64,000 bases of DNA from Paenibacillus allorhizosphaerae (GCF_910594985.1 NZ_CAJVCE010000004.1:62001-126000), one strand, 5' to 3'. Shown: positions 7,525 to 16,239, counted from the first letter of the stretch. Made by a program: numbers and translations. Notes: generated by a model not told the origin, from the letters alone.

Positions 7525-7935
7525 ATGGGTTTTTGGGTTTATGTGAAGGACATGGAGACAGGACAAAAGTTGAATATACATACCGACGACTGTGACTTCA
7601 TCACGGTACATAAAGATCGCCTTGCCGTGTTCGTGATCGGTAATAAGAAGTATCTGGAACAAAGAGGCCTGGAAAGCTTTGCGGAGGATTTGGAGTCCGA
7701 TTTGTTCCGTTTGACCGACCGGTCTCATCTCGTCAACTTCAAGAAAGTGTCCTGTTTCGAAGAGAATACGCTAGTGCTGCGATTTCCCGATTCCGATCAA
7801 ACGGCGTCCGTGGCAAGGATCCATCGGAATTCAGTAGAACAATATATTCGCAAGTCTCCGGGCAAAAAAGTGATATCGCGTCAAATCGAGAATCGGTTTC
7901 CGCTTTGGAACAGGGCCAGAAAGTTTATGAGGTAG
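7525..7935 (+). CDS. second LytTR domain protein
   Basis: A 136-residue protein with a LytTR-like fold. FRLTDRSHLVNFKKV, then a strand region and ASVARIHRNSVEQYI, match the domain's conserved core (compare FFRIHRSYLVNL). It has a basic C-terminal extension and no receiver domain. The start at 7525 has only a poor ribosome site. The stop is one base from an in-frame ATG of the kinase gene, so the two are probably co-transcribed. Two copies of GACCGTT (7408-7414 and 7483-7489), resembling half of a LytTR recognition repeat, lie upstream. Confidence 0.75.
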   Translation: MGFWVYVKDMETGQKLNIHTDDCDFITVHKDRLAVFVIGNKKYLEQRGLESFAEDLESDLFRLTDRSHLVNFKKVSCFEENTLVLRFPDSDQTASVARIHRNSVEQYIRKSPGKKVISRQIENRFPLWNRARKFMR

Positions 7936-7990
7936 GATGGACAACCACATGCGGTACCATTCGGATCATTCAACACCTGGGAGTCAGACT

Positions 7991-9589
7991 ATGAATATTA
8001 AAATCGTATATCTCATATTCCTTCCTGCGATTGTTGCTTTTATCGCTTGCTCGGCGCTGATACTTCACAAAACCTCCAACAGCTTTTCGTTGATCATAAC
8101 CGGCATGCTGTTTTTAAGCGCCGTTTACGTTGAAAATAAATATACTAAGGGCTTTTTCCTTTTCCAATTACTGTTTCTCGGCGTTTTCCATTGGATCAGC
8201 CATTTGGACTGGTGTTATACACTGTATTTGTTGATTGCCCTTAAGCCGATCTACCGGGCGGAAAACTTGCAAAAGTCGCTTGCCGTCTCTGTGCTGTTTA
8301 TTGCGCAATATACCCTCATCCGCTTAAGCTATGTTCCCGGCAATGAATACGACGTTCTCGTATCGTTCTCGGATGTCATGGCATCTATTGTAACGGTACT
8401 GATCATCCGATATATTAAAGTTTCCGAAAGCGAGAAACAGTCTCTGCGGTTCGACAAGCACCTTCTGGAAATGCACGATCCGTTGACCGGCTTGTTAAAC
8501 TATCAGGAATACTACAAACAAGTGGAGAAGCTGATTGCAGACAATCGGCCCTTTGTGCACGTCCTGATCGATTGTACCAATTTCAAGGCGATGAACGATG
8601 AGCAGGGCGTTCTTGTCGGCAATGAAACGCTGAAAAAAATAGCCCAATTCCTGAAAATATCGTTTCCTGGGGAGCAAATCATATCCCGCCAAGGCGATAA
8701 ATTCATCGTATGTCTCCCCCAAAAAGAAAATACGATTACCGAGATTCACGATATTATCGGAATACGGTTAACGCATTGGGTTGATTTGAAAATGATTTTT
8801 GTCTATACCCTTTACCCGGAAGAAACAGCAACACTGGATGACTTGTTCTCATTAACGGAAGACAAGCTGCTGCAAACGAAACGAGAGAACTGGTTAAAGC
8901 GGGAAGAGCATATGCTTCGCACGGAAAAGCTGAATGTCGTCGGCGATTTGGCCGCAGGCATGGCCCACGAACTTCGAAACCCGCTAACGACGATCAAGGG
9001 CTTCTTGCAAATTTCCCGAAACCATGAATTCAATATCAGGCCCTGGTATGACATTATGGATAGCGAAGTTACGAGAATGTGCGAGTTGACCTCTGAGTTT
9101 TTGCAATTTTCCAGACCGCATATCGTCAATGTGAAGTCGCAAGTGCTGCAGGAATGCATTGAGCGGGTCGTCAGTCTTTCCGAATCGCAGGCTACGTTCT
9201 ACGGTCACCGCGTCCATTATGAGAACGAGTTGTCTCCGATTTACATCGATATGGATCGCGACAAAATCGTTCAGGTGCTGCTCAACATTGTCAAAAACGG
9301 CTTGGAAGCGATGAAAGATACCGGCGTCATCTCAATACGCTTGATGCAAAAAGACGGCAAAACGGCCGTTATTGAAATTGCAGATACGGGAGAAGGCATT
9401 CCCGACCCGGAATTACAAAGGATTTTCGATCCGTTCTATACGACGAAAGAAAATGGAACCGGATTAGGGCTGTCCGTCTGCCATAAGACGATTCAGGATC
9501 ATAACGGTAAAATTGAAGTGCAAAGTACGTTGAAGCATGGGACGACGTTCCGCATCCTTTTACCGGTGTCGCAGAAGCAAGCGAGCTAA
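7991..9589 (+). CDS. membrane histidine kinase with degenerate GGDEF domain
   Basis: A 532-residue sensor kinase. About five or six transmembrane helices (1-150) are followed by a GGDEF-like domain (about 165-300) beginning DPLTGLLNYQEYYKQ. Its signature is RQGDKF near residue 233 instead of GGDEF, so cyclic-di-GMP synthesis is unlikely. Then come a HisKA domain (phospho-acceptor His near 326 in MAHELRNPLTTIKGF) and an HATPase domain with an N-box (NIVKNGLEAM), ADTGEGIPDP and GTGLGLSVC. The 7991 start has GGAGT at good spacing and begins at the first helix. An in-frame ATG at 7937 is possible but lacks spacing. No response regulator lies next to it; feeding a sporulation-type phosphorelay is a possibility. 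Confidence 0.85.
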   Translation: MNIKIVYLIFLPAIVAFIACSALILHKTSNSFSLIITGMLFLSAVYVENKYTKGFFLFQLLFLGVFHWISHLDWCYTLYLLIALKPIYRAENLQKSLAVSVLFIAQYTLIRLSYVPGNEYDVLVSFSDVMASIVTVLIIRYIKVSESEKQSLRFDKHLLEMHDPLTGLLNYQEYYKQVEKLIADNRPFVHVLIDCTNFKAMNDEQGVLVGNETLKKIAQFLKISFPGEQIISRQGDKFIVCLPQKENTITEIHDIIGIRLTHWVDLKMIFVYTLYPEETATLDDLFSLTEDKLLQTKRENWLKREEHMLRTEKLNVVGDLAAGMAHELRNPLTTIKGFLQISRNHEFNIRPWYDIMDSEVTRMCELTSEFLQFSRPHIVNVKSQVLQECIERVVSLSESQATFYGHRVHYENELSPIYIDMDRDKIVQVLLNIVKNGLEAMKDTGVISIRLMQKDGKTAVIEIADTGEGIPDPELQRIFDPFYTTKENGTGLGLSVCHKTIQDHNGKIEVQSTLKHGTTFRILLPVSQKQAS

Positions 9590-9592
9590 TAG

Positions 9593-9627
9593 AAACGGCA
9601 GCTACGTAAGATAGGAGACTGCCGTTT
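9593..9627. terminator. bidirectional terminator between kinase and tyrS
   Basis: AAACGGCAG and CTGCCGTTT form a 9-bp stem with a 17-base loop, flanked by T-rich sequence on the plus strand. It lies between convergent genes. Confidence 0.6.
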
Positions 9628-9634
9628 ATTTGCT

Positions 9635-10894
9635 TTATCGGAGACTGATCTTTGCGAATTTCCGCTTGCCGACTTGAACGATATCACCGTCTTGTACCGT
9701 GATCCGTTCATTCGCATCGTCCATCTTTTGCTCGTTGATTTTGACAGCCCCTTGCGTAACGCTACGTTTGGCTTCGCTGCCGGAAGATTGCAGCCCGAGC
9801 GTAACAAGCAGTTTGGTAACTGAAATCATTTGGTCCTCAAGCTCCGATTCGTTAAGCTCGATCACCTCAATCTCATCCGGCAAGGCGCGTTTCTGGAAGA
9901 CGGTAATGAAATAGTGTTCCGCGTCGATCGCCGCTTGCTCGCCATGATACATGCCGATGTACGTTTTGGCCAGCTTCATCTTGGCATCTCGGGGATGAAC
10001 CGTCCCGTTCTCCAAGCCTTGCTTTAAGTCCTGCAGTTCTTCGCCCGACATCGGCGTTGTAAGCTCGTAGTATTTGAGCATTAATTCATCCGGAATCGAC
10101 ATCGATTTTCCGAACATTTCGTTAGGCGCCTCGTCAATCCCGATATAGTTCCCCAGGCTCTTGCTCATCTTCTGAACGCCGTCAAGCCCTTCGAGCAGCG
10201 GCATCAGGATAGCGACTTGACCGTCTTTCATCTCATAAGCGCCTTGCAGCGTCCGGCCCATCAGGATATTAAACGTTTGGTCGGTGCCCCCAAGCTCGAT
10301 ATCGCTTTGCAGCGAGACGGAATCGTAGCCTTGCATGAGCGGGTAAAAAAACTCGTGAATATGAATTGGCTGATTGCCGGCATACCGTTTTGCAAAATCG
10401 TCCCGCTCCAGCATTCTCGCTACCGTTAATTTGCCGGCTAGCTGCAGCACTTCTTCGAATTTCATTTCGCCGAGCCACGCGGAGTTGAAGTAAAACTTCG
10501 TCTTCTCAGGATCGAGAATTTTGTACAGCTGTTCGCGGTACGTCTGCGCATTCCGTGCGACATCTTCTTCGGATAGCTGCTTCCGCGTCTCCGATTTCCC
10601 TGTCGGGTCGCCGATCCGTCCGGTGAAATCGCCGATAATGAGCTGTACCTCGTGCCCCAAATCTTGAAATTGCCGCATCTTATGCAGCACTACCGTATGA
10701 CCGATATGGATATCCGGTGCCGACGGGTCCAATCCCAGCTTCACCCGTAAAGGCCGGCCCTCCGCAACGGAATCGGCCATTTTTTCCTTGAGTGCCGCCA
10801 CAGGAATAATATCCGCCGCGCCGCGGCTGACGATTTGCAGTTGTCTTTCCACTTCGGTCTTCTGTTGCTCGGTTAGCTGGTCAAATCGGCTCAT
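9635..10894 (-). CDS. tyrS: tyrosyl-tRNA synthetase
   Basis: A 419-residue class I aminoacyl-tRNA synthetase that charges tRNA-Tyr. The HIGH-type motif is HIGHTVVL within LDPSAPDIHIGHTVVL, and the KMSKS-type motif is KMSKSLGNYIG. The C-terminal S4-like RNA-binding domain (about 355-419) is present. The start at 10894 is preceded by AGGAGGAACTGAAG; a longer in-frame reading to 10924 would begin inside the leader. A T-box leader with its terminator lies directly upstream, so expression should follow tRNA-Tyr charging. Confidence 0.97.
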   Translation of the reverse strand: MSRFDQLTEQQKTEVERQLQIVSRGAADIIPVAALKEKMADSVAEGRPLRVKLGLDPSAPDIHIGHTVVLHKMRQFQDLGHEVQLIIGDFTGRIGDPTGKSETRKQLSEEDVARNAQTYREQLYKILDPEKTKFYFNSAWLGEMKFEEVLQLAGKLTVARMLERDDFAKRYAGNQPIHIHEFFYPLMQGYDSVSLQSDIELGGTDQTFNILMGRTLQGAYEMKDGQVAILMPLLEGLDGVQKMSKSLGNYIGIDEAPNEMFGKSMSIPDELMLKYYELTTPMSGEELQDLKQGLENGTVHPRDAKMKLAKTYIGMYHGEQAAIDAEHYFITVFQKRALPDEIEVIELNESELEDQMISVTKLLVTLGLQSSGSEAKRSVTQGAVKINEQKMDDANERITVQDGDIVQVGKRKFAKISLR

Positions 10895-10924
10895 CTTCAG
10901 TTCCTCCTCATGTTCTCGCCTCAA

Positions 10925-11232
10925 TACAAAAAACCTTCTGCATCCCAGAAGGGACGAGAAGGTTTGTCTCGCGGTACCACCCTAATTAAAGAAGCGAACG
11001 GACCGATGTCCCGTCGACTTCTTTCACTCTTTCCTATAACGGCTCTCGCCGGGCAAAAGCTACTCGTGGCATCATGCTGCCCTTTCCCTTTTCCGTCTCA
11101 GGACTGTAATTCGGCAAAAATGCATGCACCGGTTCGCACCACCCACCGGCTCTCTGACCGCATCCGACATTCTCCCTACTTCGGTTATGTTCTAACCATG
11201 TCCCTCATCGCTTTATCCGATATTTAATTATA
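10925..11232 (-). promoter_or_regulatory. T-box leader of tyrS
   Basis: The minus strand carries the T-box core GGTGGTACCGCG (10970-10981). A terminator stem follows (AAACCTTCT / AGAAGGTTT, 10931-10965) with a run of T to 10925. Upstream lie long paired segments typical of Stem I. A UAC Tyr codon at 11107-11109 (in AATTACAGT) followed by a purine is the likely specifier. Uncharged tRNA-Tyr would favour the antiterminator. Confidence 0.9.
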
Positions 11233-11238
11233 ACGAAG

Positions 11239-11267
11239 ATTAAAACACAAATCAGAGACGTTGTCAA
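11239..11267 (-). promoter_or_regulatory. sigma-A promoter of the tyrS T-box transcript
   Basis: Minus strand: TTGACA (11262-11267), 17-base spacer, TTTAAT (11239-11244), just upstream of the T-box leader. Confidence 0.75.
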
Positions 11268-11300
11268 TCGATTCGAATTCCGTTAAGCTGCAGCTCACCG

Positions 11301-11411
11301 TCAGCGTGCTTCGCCGAACAGGTTGCCAGCGGGATCCTCGAACATAAAATGGAGCTTCCCGCCTGCTGTTTTAACCTGGGACAGCCGGGTGCCTTTGGAT
11401 GAGCGGCTCAA
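11301..11411 (-). pseudogene. 36-codon glyoxalase/VOC-like C-terminal remnant
   Basis: A short reading frame from a TTG at 11409-11411 to a TGA at 11301. GGAGGT (11420-11425) stands eight bases ahead and a good promoter lies further upstream. Its sequence (KLHFMFEDPAGNLFGEAR at the end) looks like the last strand and helix of a vicinal oxygen chelate protein, whose usual length is about 120-150 residues. No N-terminal part was found in any frame upstream. It is most likely a decayed gene that kept or gained an expression signal. A real 36-residue peptide cannot be excluded. Confidence 0.45.
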
Positions 11412-11461
11412 TCAATATTACCTCCAGCGTCGTAGGATGGATACATATGGAAATTGTAATC

Positions 11462-11490
11462 ATTTTATAAGGAAGACGGCGGGGTGTCAA
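11462..11490 (-). promoter_or_regulatory. sigma-A promoter upstream of the VOC-like remnant
   Basis: Minus strand: perfect TTGACA (11485-11490), 17-base spacer, TAAAAT (11462-11467). It points at the 36-codon frame, whose ribosome site starts about 37 bases after the -10. Confidence 0.6.
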
Positions 11491-11687
11491 CGGAAACTGC
11501 ACCGCCTGAAATAATCGTTTTGTCTTGTTAATAATCGTTATGTGCTCTTGTATGCGAAAACGGGACCGCTGTACAATGGTCTCATCCGAACCAGATGGCC
11601 CCACGACATCCACTCCACCTATGGTGAATGCTGTTTGCTCCTGCAAATTTGCGCATTTCTTTCTCTCTGCGAACCCGATACCCATAG

Positions 11688-11702
11688 TTGAAAGCGCTTC
11701 AA
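11688..11702. promoter_or_regulatory. cre-like near-palindrome
   Basis: TTGAAAGCGCTTCAA resembles a catabolite-responsive element or another LacI-family site (one base short of the 14-bp cre core). It lies 60 bases upstream of the solute-binding protein start, a sensible place for carbon control. A weak promoter-like pair (TTTAAC, 17 bases, TATTAT) follows it. Confidence 0.35.
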
Positions 11703-11762
11703 CAATTTAACATGCTGCATTTGTTTTTTATTATCGCTGTCAAATCATTTAGGGGGAGTCCT

Positions 11763-13076
11763 ATGATAAAGAACCGTCTGCTTTGTTTGTCCATCATTGC
11801 AGTGGCCGCGGCGCTTGCCGGGTGCAGCAATAGCGATCATACGGGCCAGAGAAGCGAACCTGCCGGGCAAGCGCCGGAAGGCACGGGAACCGGCAGTGCA
11901 CGCGTGAGCGGAACGGAACCCGTGACGCTGAACATTTTAGCCTCGTCGACGGAGCTTGAATTTGAGCCCATGCTCATCGAGCCCGTGAAGAAGAAGTACC
12001 CTCATCTTACGCTGAATATCATTCAGAAAGGCAAAGGCGCTTCGATGAAAGAGCTTGTGGCTGCGGGCCAGGTTCCCGATCTGTTCACGGACTGGACCGG
12101 CGGAATGATGGATCTGAAGGATCTCGATGTGTTTTTTGATATTTCGCCTTTGATCAAATCGCAACAATTCGATCTTGACCGGTTTTCACCGAACTCCCTG
12201 GATGCCATCAGGGTCAACTCCGACGGCGTTTTATACGGACTCCCCTTTAATCTCCAACTATTCATGATGGTTTACAATAAAGATATTTTCGATAAATTCG
12301 GGATTCCTTACCCGAAGGACGGCATGACATGGACGCAGACGGTCAATTTGGCCAAAATGTTAACCCGCCTGGACAACGGCATCCAATACCGCGGCCTCGA
12401 TCCTGACGGCGTCCAGCGGCTGGGATTGTCCCTGTCTCAAATTATCGTGAACGGTAAAACAAACAAGGCCGACGTCAATAACGAGCAGTGGAAAAAAGTG
12501 TTTGAACTCGGAAAGAGCATGTTCTCCATCCCGGGCAACGAGCAAACCTCCAATCCGTTTAACGATTTTACAAAAGAGAAGCGGCTCGCCATGTTCGCAA
12601 CCTATAACCGGCTTACGCAATTCGACGCCCCTACGAAGGAGGGGCTTCATTGGGACATTGCCCAATACCCGAGCTTCGAGGAACGGCCGAACACCTATGG
12701 GCTGTCCAATCCTTGGATGATGTTTATTTCCAAGCAGAGCAAATATAAAGATCAAGCGATGCAGGTGATCAGCGTTCTGACCTCCGACGAGGTGCAGTTG
12801 ATCAACGCAAGAAAGTCCGCCAAGCTGTCGCCGCTGAAACACCCGCAAATGAAGACGGAATTCGGCGCGGATGTGCCCTTTTTAAATGACAAAAACATCG
12901 CAGCCATCTTCAAGAGCCAACCGGCGCCTGCCCCCGCGTACTCGGAATTTTATTCGAAATCGACTCCGCTTTTGCTCAGCAGCTTTGCGGATTATGCAAC
13001 CGGCAAAGTCGACGTGAACACGGCGCTTAGAGAAGCGGATGAAAAGATCAACAAAATGATAAGCGAAGGAAAATAA
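11763..13076 (+). CDS. extracellular solute-binding lipoprotein (sugar-type)
   Basis: A 437-residue family 1 extracellular solute-binding protein. The signal peptide ends in a lipobox (AAALAGCS, Cys about residue 21), so it is anchored to the outer face of the membrane. The mature part begins with VTLNILASSTELEFEPM and has the usual alternating two-lobe pattern. The start at 11763 follows AGGGGGAGTCCT; the frame stays open upstream without a ribosome site. Such proteins normally deliver sugars or oligosaccharides to an ABC permease, but no permease or ATPase gene lies nearby. It may share a distant transporter or serve as a sensor for the dioxygenase-AraC genes downstream. Confidence 0.85.
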   Translation: MIKNRLLCLSIIAVAAALAGCSNSDHTGQRSEPAGQAPEGTGTGSARVSGTEPVTLNILASSTELEFEPMLIEPVKKKYPHLTLNIIQKGKGASMKELVAAGQVPDLFTDWTGGMMDLKDLDVFFDISPLIKSQQFDLDRFSPNSLDAIRVNSDGVLYGLPFNLQLFMMVYNKDIFDKFGIPYPKDGMTWTQTVNLAKMLTRLDNGIQYRGLDPDGVQRLGLSLSQIIVNGKTNKADVNNEQWKKVFELGKSMFSIPGNEQTSNPFNDFTKEKRLAMFATYNRLTQFDAPTKEGLHWDIAQYPSFEERPNTYGLSNPWMMFISKQSKYKDQAMQVISVLTSDEVQLINARKSAKLSPLKHPQMKTEFGADVPFLNDKNIAAIFKSQPAPAPAYSEFYSKSTPLLLSSFADYATGKVDVNTALREADEKINKMISEGK

Positions 13077-13194
13077 TCGTTTTGAACGATTTTTGATCGA
13101 TATCGTATCTGATATGCGGCGGTTCAAAAGCAATATAATGATCTCATAAGGCGAAGAAAGCCCGTCTCATTTACAAACGTATGGAGGTCATGGC

Positions 13195-13959
13195 ATGATT
13201 ACGAAAGGAACCCCCTTCTCAATCGAACAATACAAGGAAGAAGGTTTCAGCGGCCCGGTTCAAGGTCTTACGCTTCAGGAAGCGGACCATTACTATGATC
13301 GTTTTTTCGAAGTTCTGGGTCAGTCCAAATTCGAACCGGCCGCGACGAACAAAAAGATGTCCGCCTGGCACCAAAAATACCGCTGGGCCTACGAGCTGGC
13401 GACGCATCCGAGCATCGTAAACGCCATGACGCAAATTCTTGGTGATAGCGTCGTGCTTTGGGCAATGCACTTTTGGTACAAAGAACCGAACAACAGCAAA
13501 TATATTCCGTGGCATCAGGACATCAACTATTGGCCGATGGAACCGGCCATCAATGCAACGGCATGGGTCAGCCTGGGCTGGTCGATTCGGGAAAACGGGT
13601 GTTTGCGTGTCATTCCAGGCTCTCACCGCTCAATCGTCGAGCATGTGCCGACAGGGGATAGCCAATCCGCTTTTCAGGACGCTCTTCCCTCCGAGCTGAT
13701 ACACGAGTCCCAAATCGTCGATCTCGAGATGTCGCCCGGGCAGCTTGCTTTCTTCAATGAAGCGACCTTCCATGGCTCCGAGATGAACTGCTCGAACATA
13801 CCGCGCGTCGCCTTCTCCGTCCGTTATACGACCCCTGAGGTGAAGTTTAAAATGGACGAATGGGGCGGCGATACGAACCGCATTCGAACGTATCTGGTGC
13901 GAGGCGAAGATCATTTCAAACGCAACGAAGATATTAAAGGCGTCATACCAACCGATTGA
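13195..13959 (+). CDS. phytanoyl-CoA dioxygenase (PhyH) family protein
   Basis: A 254-residue Fe(II)/2-oxoglutarate-dependent oxygenase of the PhyH family. The iron-binding triad is visible: His107 and Asp109 in WHQDINYW, and His193 in EATFHGSEMN. Arg204 or Arg210 could bind 2-oxoglutarate. GCLRVIPGSHR is a further family hallmark. An ATG at 13190 with a good GGAGG opens a frame that stops after two codons, so the ATG at 13195 is used. The substrate is unknown. It sits between a solute-binding lipoprotein and an AraC regulator, which suggests use of a specific exogenous compound. Confidence 0.85.
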   Translation: MITKGTPFSIEQYKEEGFSGPVQGLTLQEADHYYDRFFEVLGQSKFEPAATNKKMSAWHQKYRWAYELATHPSIVNAMTQILGDSVVLWAMHFWYKEPNNSKYIPWHQDINYWPMEPAINATAWVSLGWSIRENGCLRVIPGSHRSIVEHVPTGDSQSAFQDALPSELIHESQIVDLEMSPGQLAFFNEATFHGSEMNCSNIPRVAFSVRYTTPEVKFKMDEWGGDTNRIRTYLVRGEDHFKRNEDIKGVIPTD

Positions 13960-14013
13960 AAAGCACGCTCAACAAGGGGCCCATCCCGGTGCTCATGAAG
14001 TTAGGAGACCTGC

Positions 14014-14883
14014 ATGGCAAACGTTCGAAAAGACATGGCAAACGGAACGAAACATCCCGATGCGTTTTGGCTGGAATCGCTGCAGATTCGTTTCCTGCAC
14101 ATCCAGCCTCATCCGCTCGATTACCGGTGGCGCATTCATAAAAAAGTATTAAGGCATTCCGTGCTTTGGTTTGTGGAGCAAGGCGAATTTATGCTGTGGG
14201 TTGACGGCAATCCGCATCGCTGCAAGGAAGGTCATATTTGTGTGATGCCGGCGAACGGGGTAATCAGCGCACGCTCCACTTCTCGGGAGATCCGGCTTAC
14301 AAGCATTAATTTCGATGCGGAGATTTCGTTTCTGAGCGGCCAAAACTGGATGAACGTGCTCAATGTACCTGTGCTATTCCAAGGGATGCATGAGGAGCTG
14401 GGACCGGTTATTTCGGAAATGCGCACCCATTCGGAAACGCCCTCACCGTATGTACACCTGCTGATGCAATCGAACATGCTGCGCATTTTGTTTGCCTTGT
14501 TGAACAAAGTAGGCAAGGACGCGCTTCCTTCCTCCATAAGCCAAATGGACAACCGCATTCATGCGATTATTCAGTTCTTACTGGCACATCCGGGTAAAAT
14601 GCCAAAAATCGCAGAACTCGCAGAGCTGGTGCAGCTCAGCGAATCGCATTTGCGAAAGCTGTTTATTCAATTTACGAAGCAGGCCCCTTTGCATTTTGTG
14701 CATCAATTGAAGGTAGAGCAGGCGCAGCGCATTTTGATCCACTGCACTAAACCGGTTTCACAAGTTTCGCGTGAGCTCGGCATTGACAATGCCAACTACT
14801 TTACCAAATTGTTCAAAGCAAAAACCGGACTAACCCCCATGCAGTACCGTCAAAAATATGGATTATGGTTGAATGACGAATAA
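14014..14883 (+). CDS. AraC family transcriptional regulator
   Basis: A 289-residue regulator. The N-terminal half is a cupin-like ligand domain (HSVLWFVEQGEFMLWVDGN, then GHICVMPANG). The C-terminal 100 residues carry two AraC-type helix-turn-helix motifs: IAELAELVQLSESHLRKLF and VSRELGIDNANYFTKLFKA, ending GLTPMQYRQKYG. The start at 14014 follows TTAGGAGACCTGC. It lies 55 bases after the PhyH gene on the same strand and probably controls this small cluster in response to a ligand. Confidence 0.9.
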   Translation: MANVRKDMANGTKHPDAFWLESLQIRFLHIQPHPLDYRWRIHKKVLRHSVLWFVEQGEFMLWVDGNPHRCKEGHICVMPANGVISARSTSREIRLTSINFDAEISFLSGQNWMNVLNVPVLFQGMHEELGPVISEMRTHSETPSPYVHLLMQSNMLRILFALLNKVGKDALPSSISQMDNRIHAIIQFLLAHPGKMPKIAELAELVQLSESHLRKLFIQFTKQAPLHFVHQLKVEQAQRILIHCTKPVSQVSRELGIDNANYFTKLFKAKTGLTPMQYRQKYGLWLNDE

Positions 14884-14937
14884 CAAACCGGAATATAGCA
14901 GGATACCAGTAAGCATCAACTGCTTATTGGACATAAG

Positions 14938-14970
14938 AAACAGCCCTTGGCTTTACGCCAAGGGCTGTTT
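14938..14970. terminator. bidirectional terminator between araC-type gene and mdh
   Basis: A 14-bp perfect stem, AAACAGCCCTTGGC / GCCAAGGGCTGTTT, with a 5-base loop and T/A runs on both sides, between convergent genes. Confidence 0.9.
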
Positions 14971-14997
14971 CTGTATGTTGTCCACGCTATTGTGAGA

Positions 14998-15939
14998 TTA
15001 GCCCGTAACCACTTTGATCACGTTGCGGACGGACTCGGCGGATTTGTTGAGCGCCGCTTTTTCTTCCGAAAGCAGCTCAAGCTCAAATACTTTCTCGATA
15101 CCGTTCCCGCCAAGCAAAGTCGGTACGCCCATGAACAGGTTATCATAGCCGTATTCGCCTTGCAGCAGTGCGATGGCAGGAATAATGCGCTTCTTGTCCT
15201 TCAGGATGGCCTCTGTCATTTGCACGAGCGAAGCGGCCGGTGCGTAGTAAGCGGAGCCGTTGCCGAGCAAGTTTACGATCTCGCCGCCGCCTGTACGCGT
15301 ACGCGCTACGATTGCTTCGATGCGGTCCGCCGGGATCAGCTTCTCGATCGGAATACCTCCAACGTTGGAGTAACGAACAAGCGGAACCATGTCATCGCCA
15401 TGTCCGCCAAGCACGAAGCCGCGCACGTCTTCTACGGAAACGTTCAGCTCTTGTGCGATGAACGTGCAGTAGCGAGCCGTGTCAAGCACGCCGGATTGGC
15501 CGATAACGCGGTTTTTCGGGAAGCCGAGTGCTTGGTAAGCCACGTAAGTCATCGCGTCAACCGGGTTGCTGAGGATGATGACGATCGCTCCCGGGCTCGT
15601 TTGTTTCACGTTTTCGCAAACGGATTTCACGATACCTGCGTTCGTGTTCACGAGGTCATCGCGGCTCATGCCTGGCTTACGAGCGATCCCCGCAGTAATG
15701 ATCACGATATCGGAGCCAGCGGAATCCTGATAGCTTGAAGTACCGATGATGTTAGCGTCAAAGCCTTGTACCGGGGAAGCTTCGAGCATGTCGAGCGCTT
15801 TACCTTTGGTCGGGTTTTCCAGCTGCGGGATGTCGAGCAGAACGACGTCGCCGAGTTCTTTTTGCGCAAGCATCAATGCTGTGGTCGCACCCGTAAAACC
15901 TGCGCCTACAACGGTAATCTTTTTGCGTTGGATTGCCAT
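14998..15939 (-). CDS. mdh: malate dehydrogenase
   Basis: A 313-residue NAD-dependent malate dehydrogenase of the lactate-dehydrogenase-like type, converting malate to oxaloacetate in the TCA cycle. It shows the glycine-rich NAD loop ([13 protein letters not shown]), the substrate-binding region [12 protein letters not shown], and the catalytic His in [16 protein letters not shown]. The start follows AGGAGGCTATTCCC. It follows citZ and icd in the usual Bacillus order, but a strong terminator at 16091-16126 separates it from icd, so it probably has its own promoter in 15940-16090. Confidence 0.97.
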   Translation of the reverse strand: MAIQRKKITVVGAGFTGATTALMLAQKELGDVVLLDIPQLENPTKGKALDMLEASPVQGFDANIIGTSSYQDSAGSDIVIITAGIARKPGMSRDDLVNTNAGIVKSVCENVKQTSPGAIVIILSNPVDAMTYVAYQALGFPKNRVIGQSGVLDTARYCTFIAQELNVSVEDVRGFVLGGHGDDMVPLVRYSNVGGIPIEKLIPADRIEAIVARTRTGGGEIVNLLGNGSAYYAPAASLVQMTEAILKDKKRIIPAIALLQGEYGYDNLFMGVPTLLGGNGIEKVFELELLSEEKAALNKSAESVRNVIKVVTG

Positions 15940-16090
15940 GGGAATAGCCTCCTGAGATATATTTGTGTGCCGGGTACACCTTTATTATGTTGTACTTCCT
16001 GGATCCGCATAACTCATAGAGCCACTGGCTTTGCTCCGAAGCGCTAAGCCTAAGGAGGGGAACGGTTTGCGCTTGCGCCCCGTACCGGGC

Positions 16091-16126
16091 AAAAAAAACG
16101 TAGGAGGTGCTTTGGCGAATCCTACG
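16091..16126 (-). terminator. Rho-independent terminator after icd
   Basis: Minus strand: CGTAGGA / TCCTACG stem with a 14-base loop, followed by eight T (16091-16098). It lies about 215 bases downstream of the icd stop and upstream of mdh. Confidence 0.85.
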
Positions 16127-16138
16127 CTCTTTCACACC

Positions 16139-16200
16139 CATGAAAGCGTGTCGGGGAGCCCGTTTAGCCCATGAGGCTAAACGGCTCGCCGACAGACGCG
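16139..16200. repeat. long hairpin, copy 1 of a related pair
   Basis: Direct repeat CATGAAAGCGTGTC (16139-16152) leads into a stem of about 19 bp (16150-16169 with 16175-16193, one mismatch and one bulge, loop CATGA). An outer GCGT/ACGC pairing lies beyond a two-base AG bulge. The same flanks and architecture recur at 16240-16296 with different stem bases. No T run follows on either strand, so it is not a plain terminator. Confidence 0.6.
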
Positions 16201-16239
16201 ATTATACCGCCATATGCCCGATTCACGAGCCCACGCACG

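Noticed and set aside
7349-7546. 65-codon plus-strand frame before the second LytTR gene
   Set aside because: It runs through the promoter region and into the LytTR gene in another frame, without a ribosome site.
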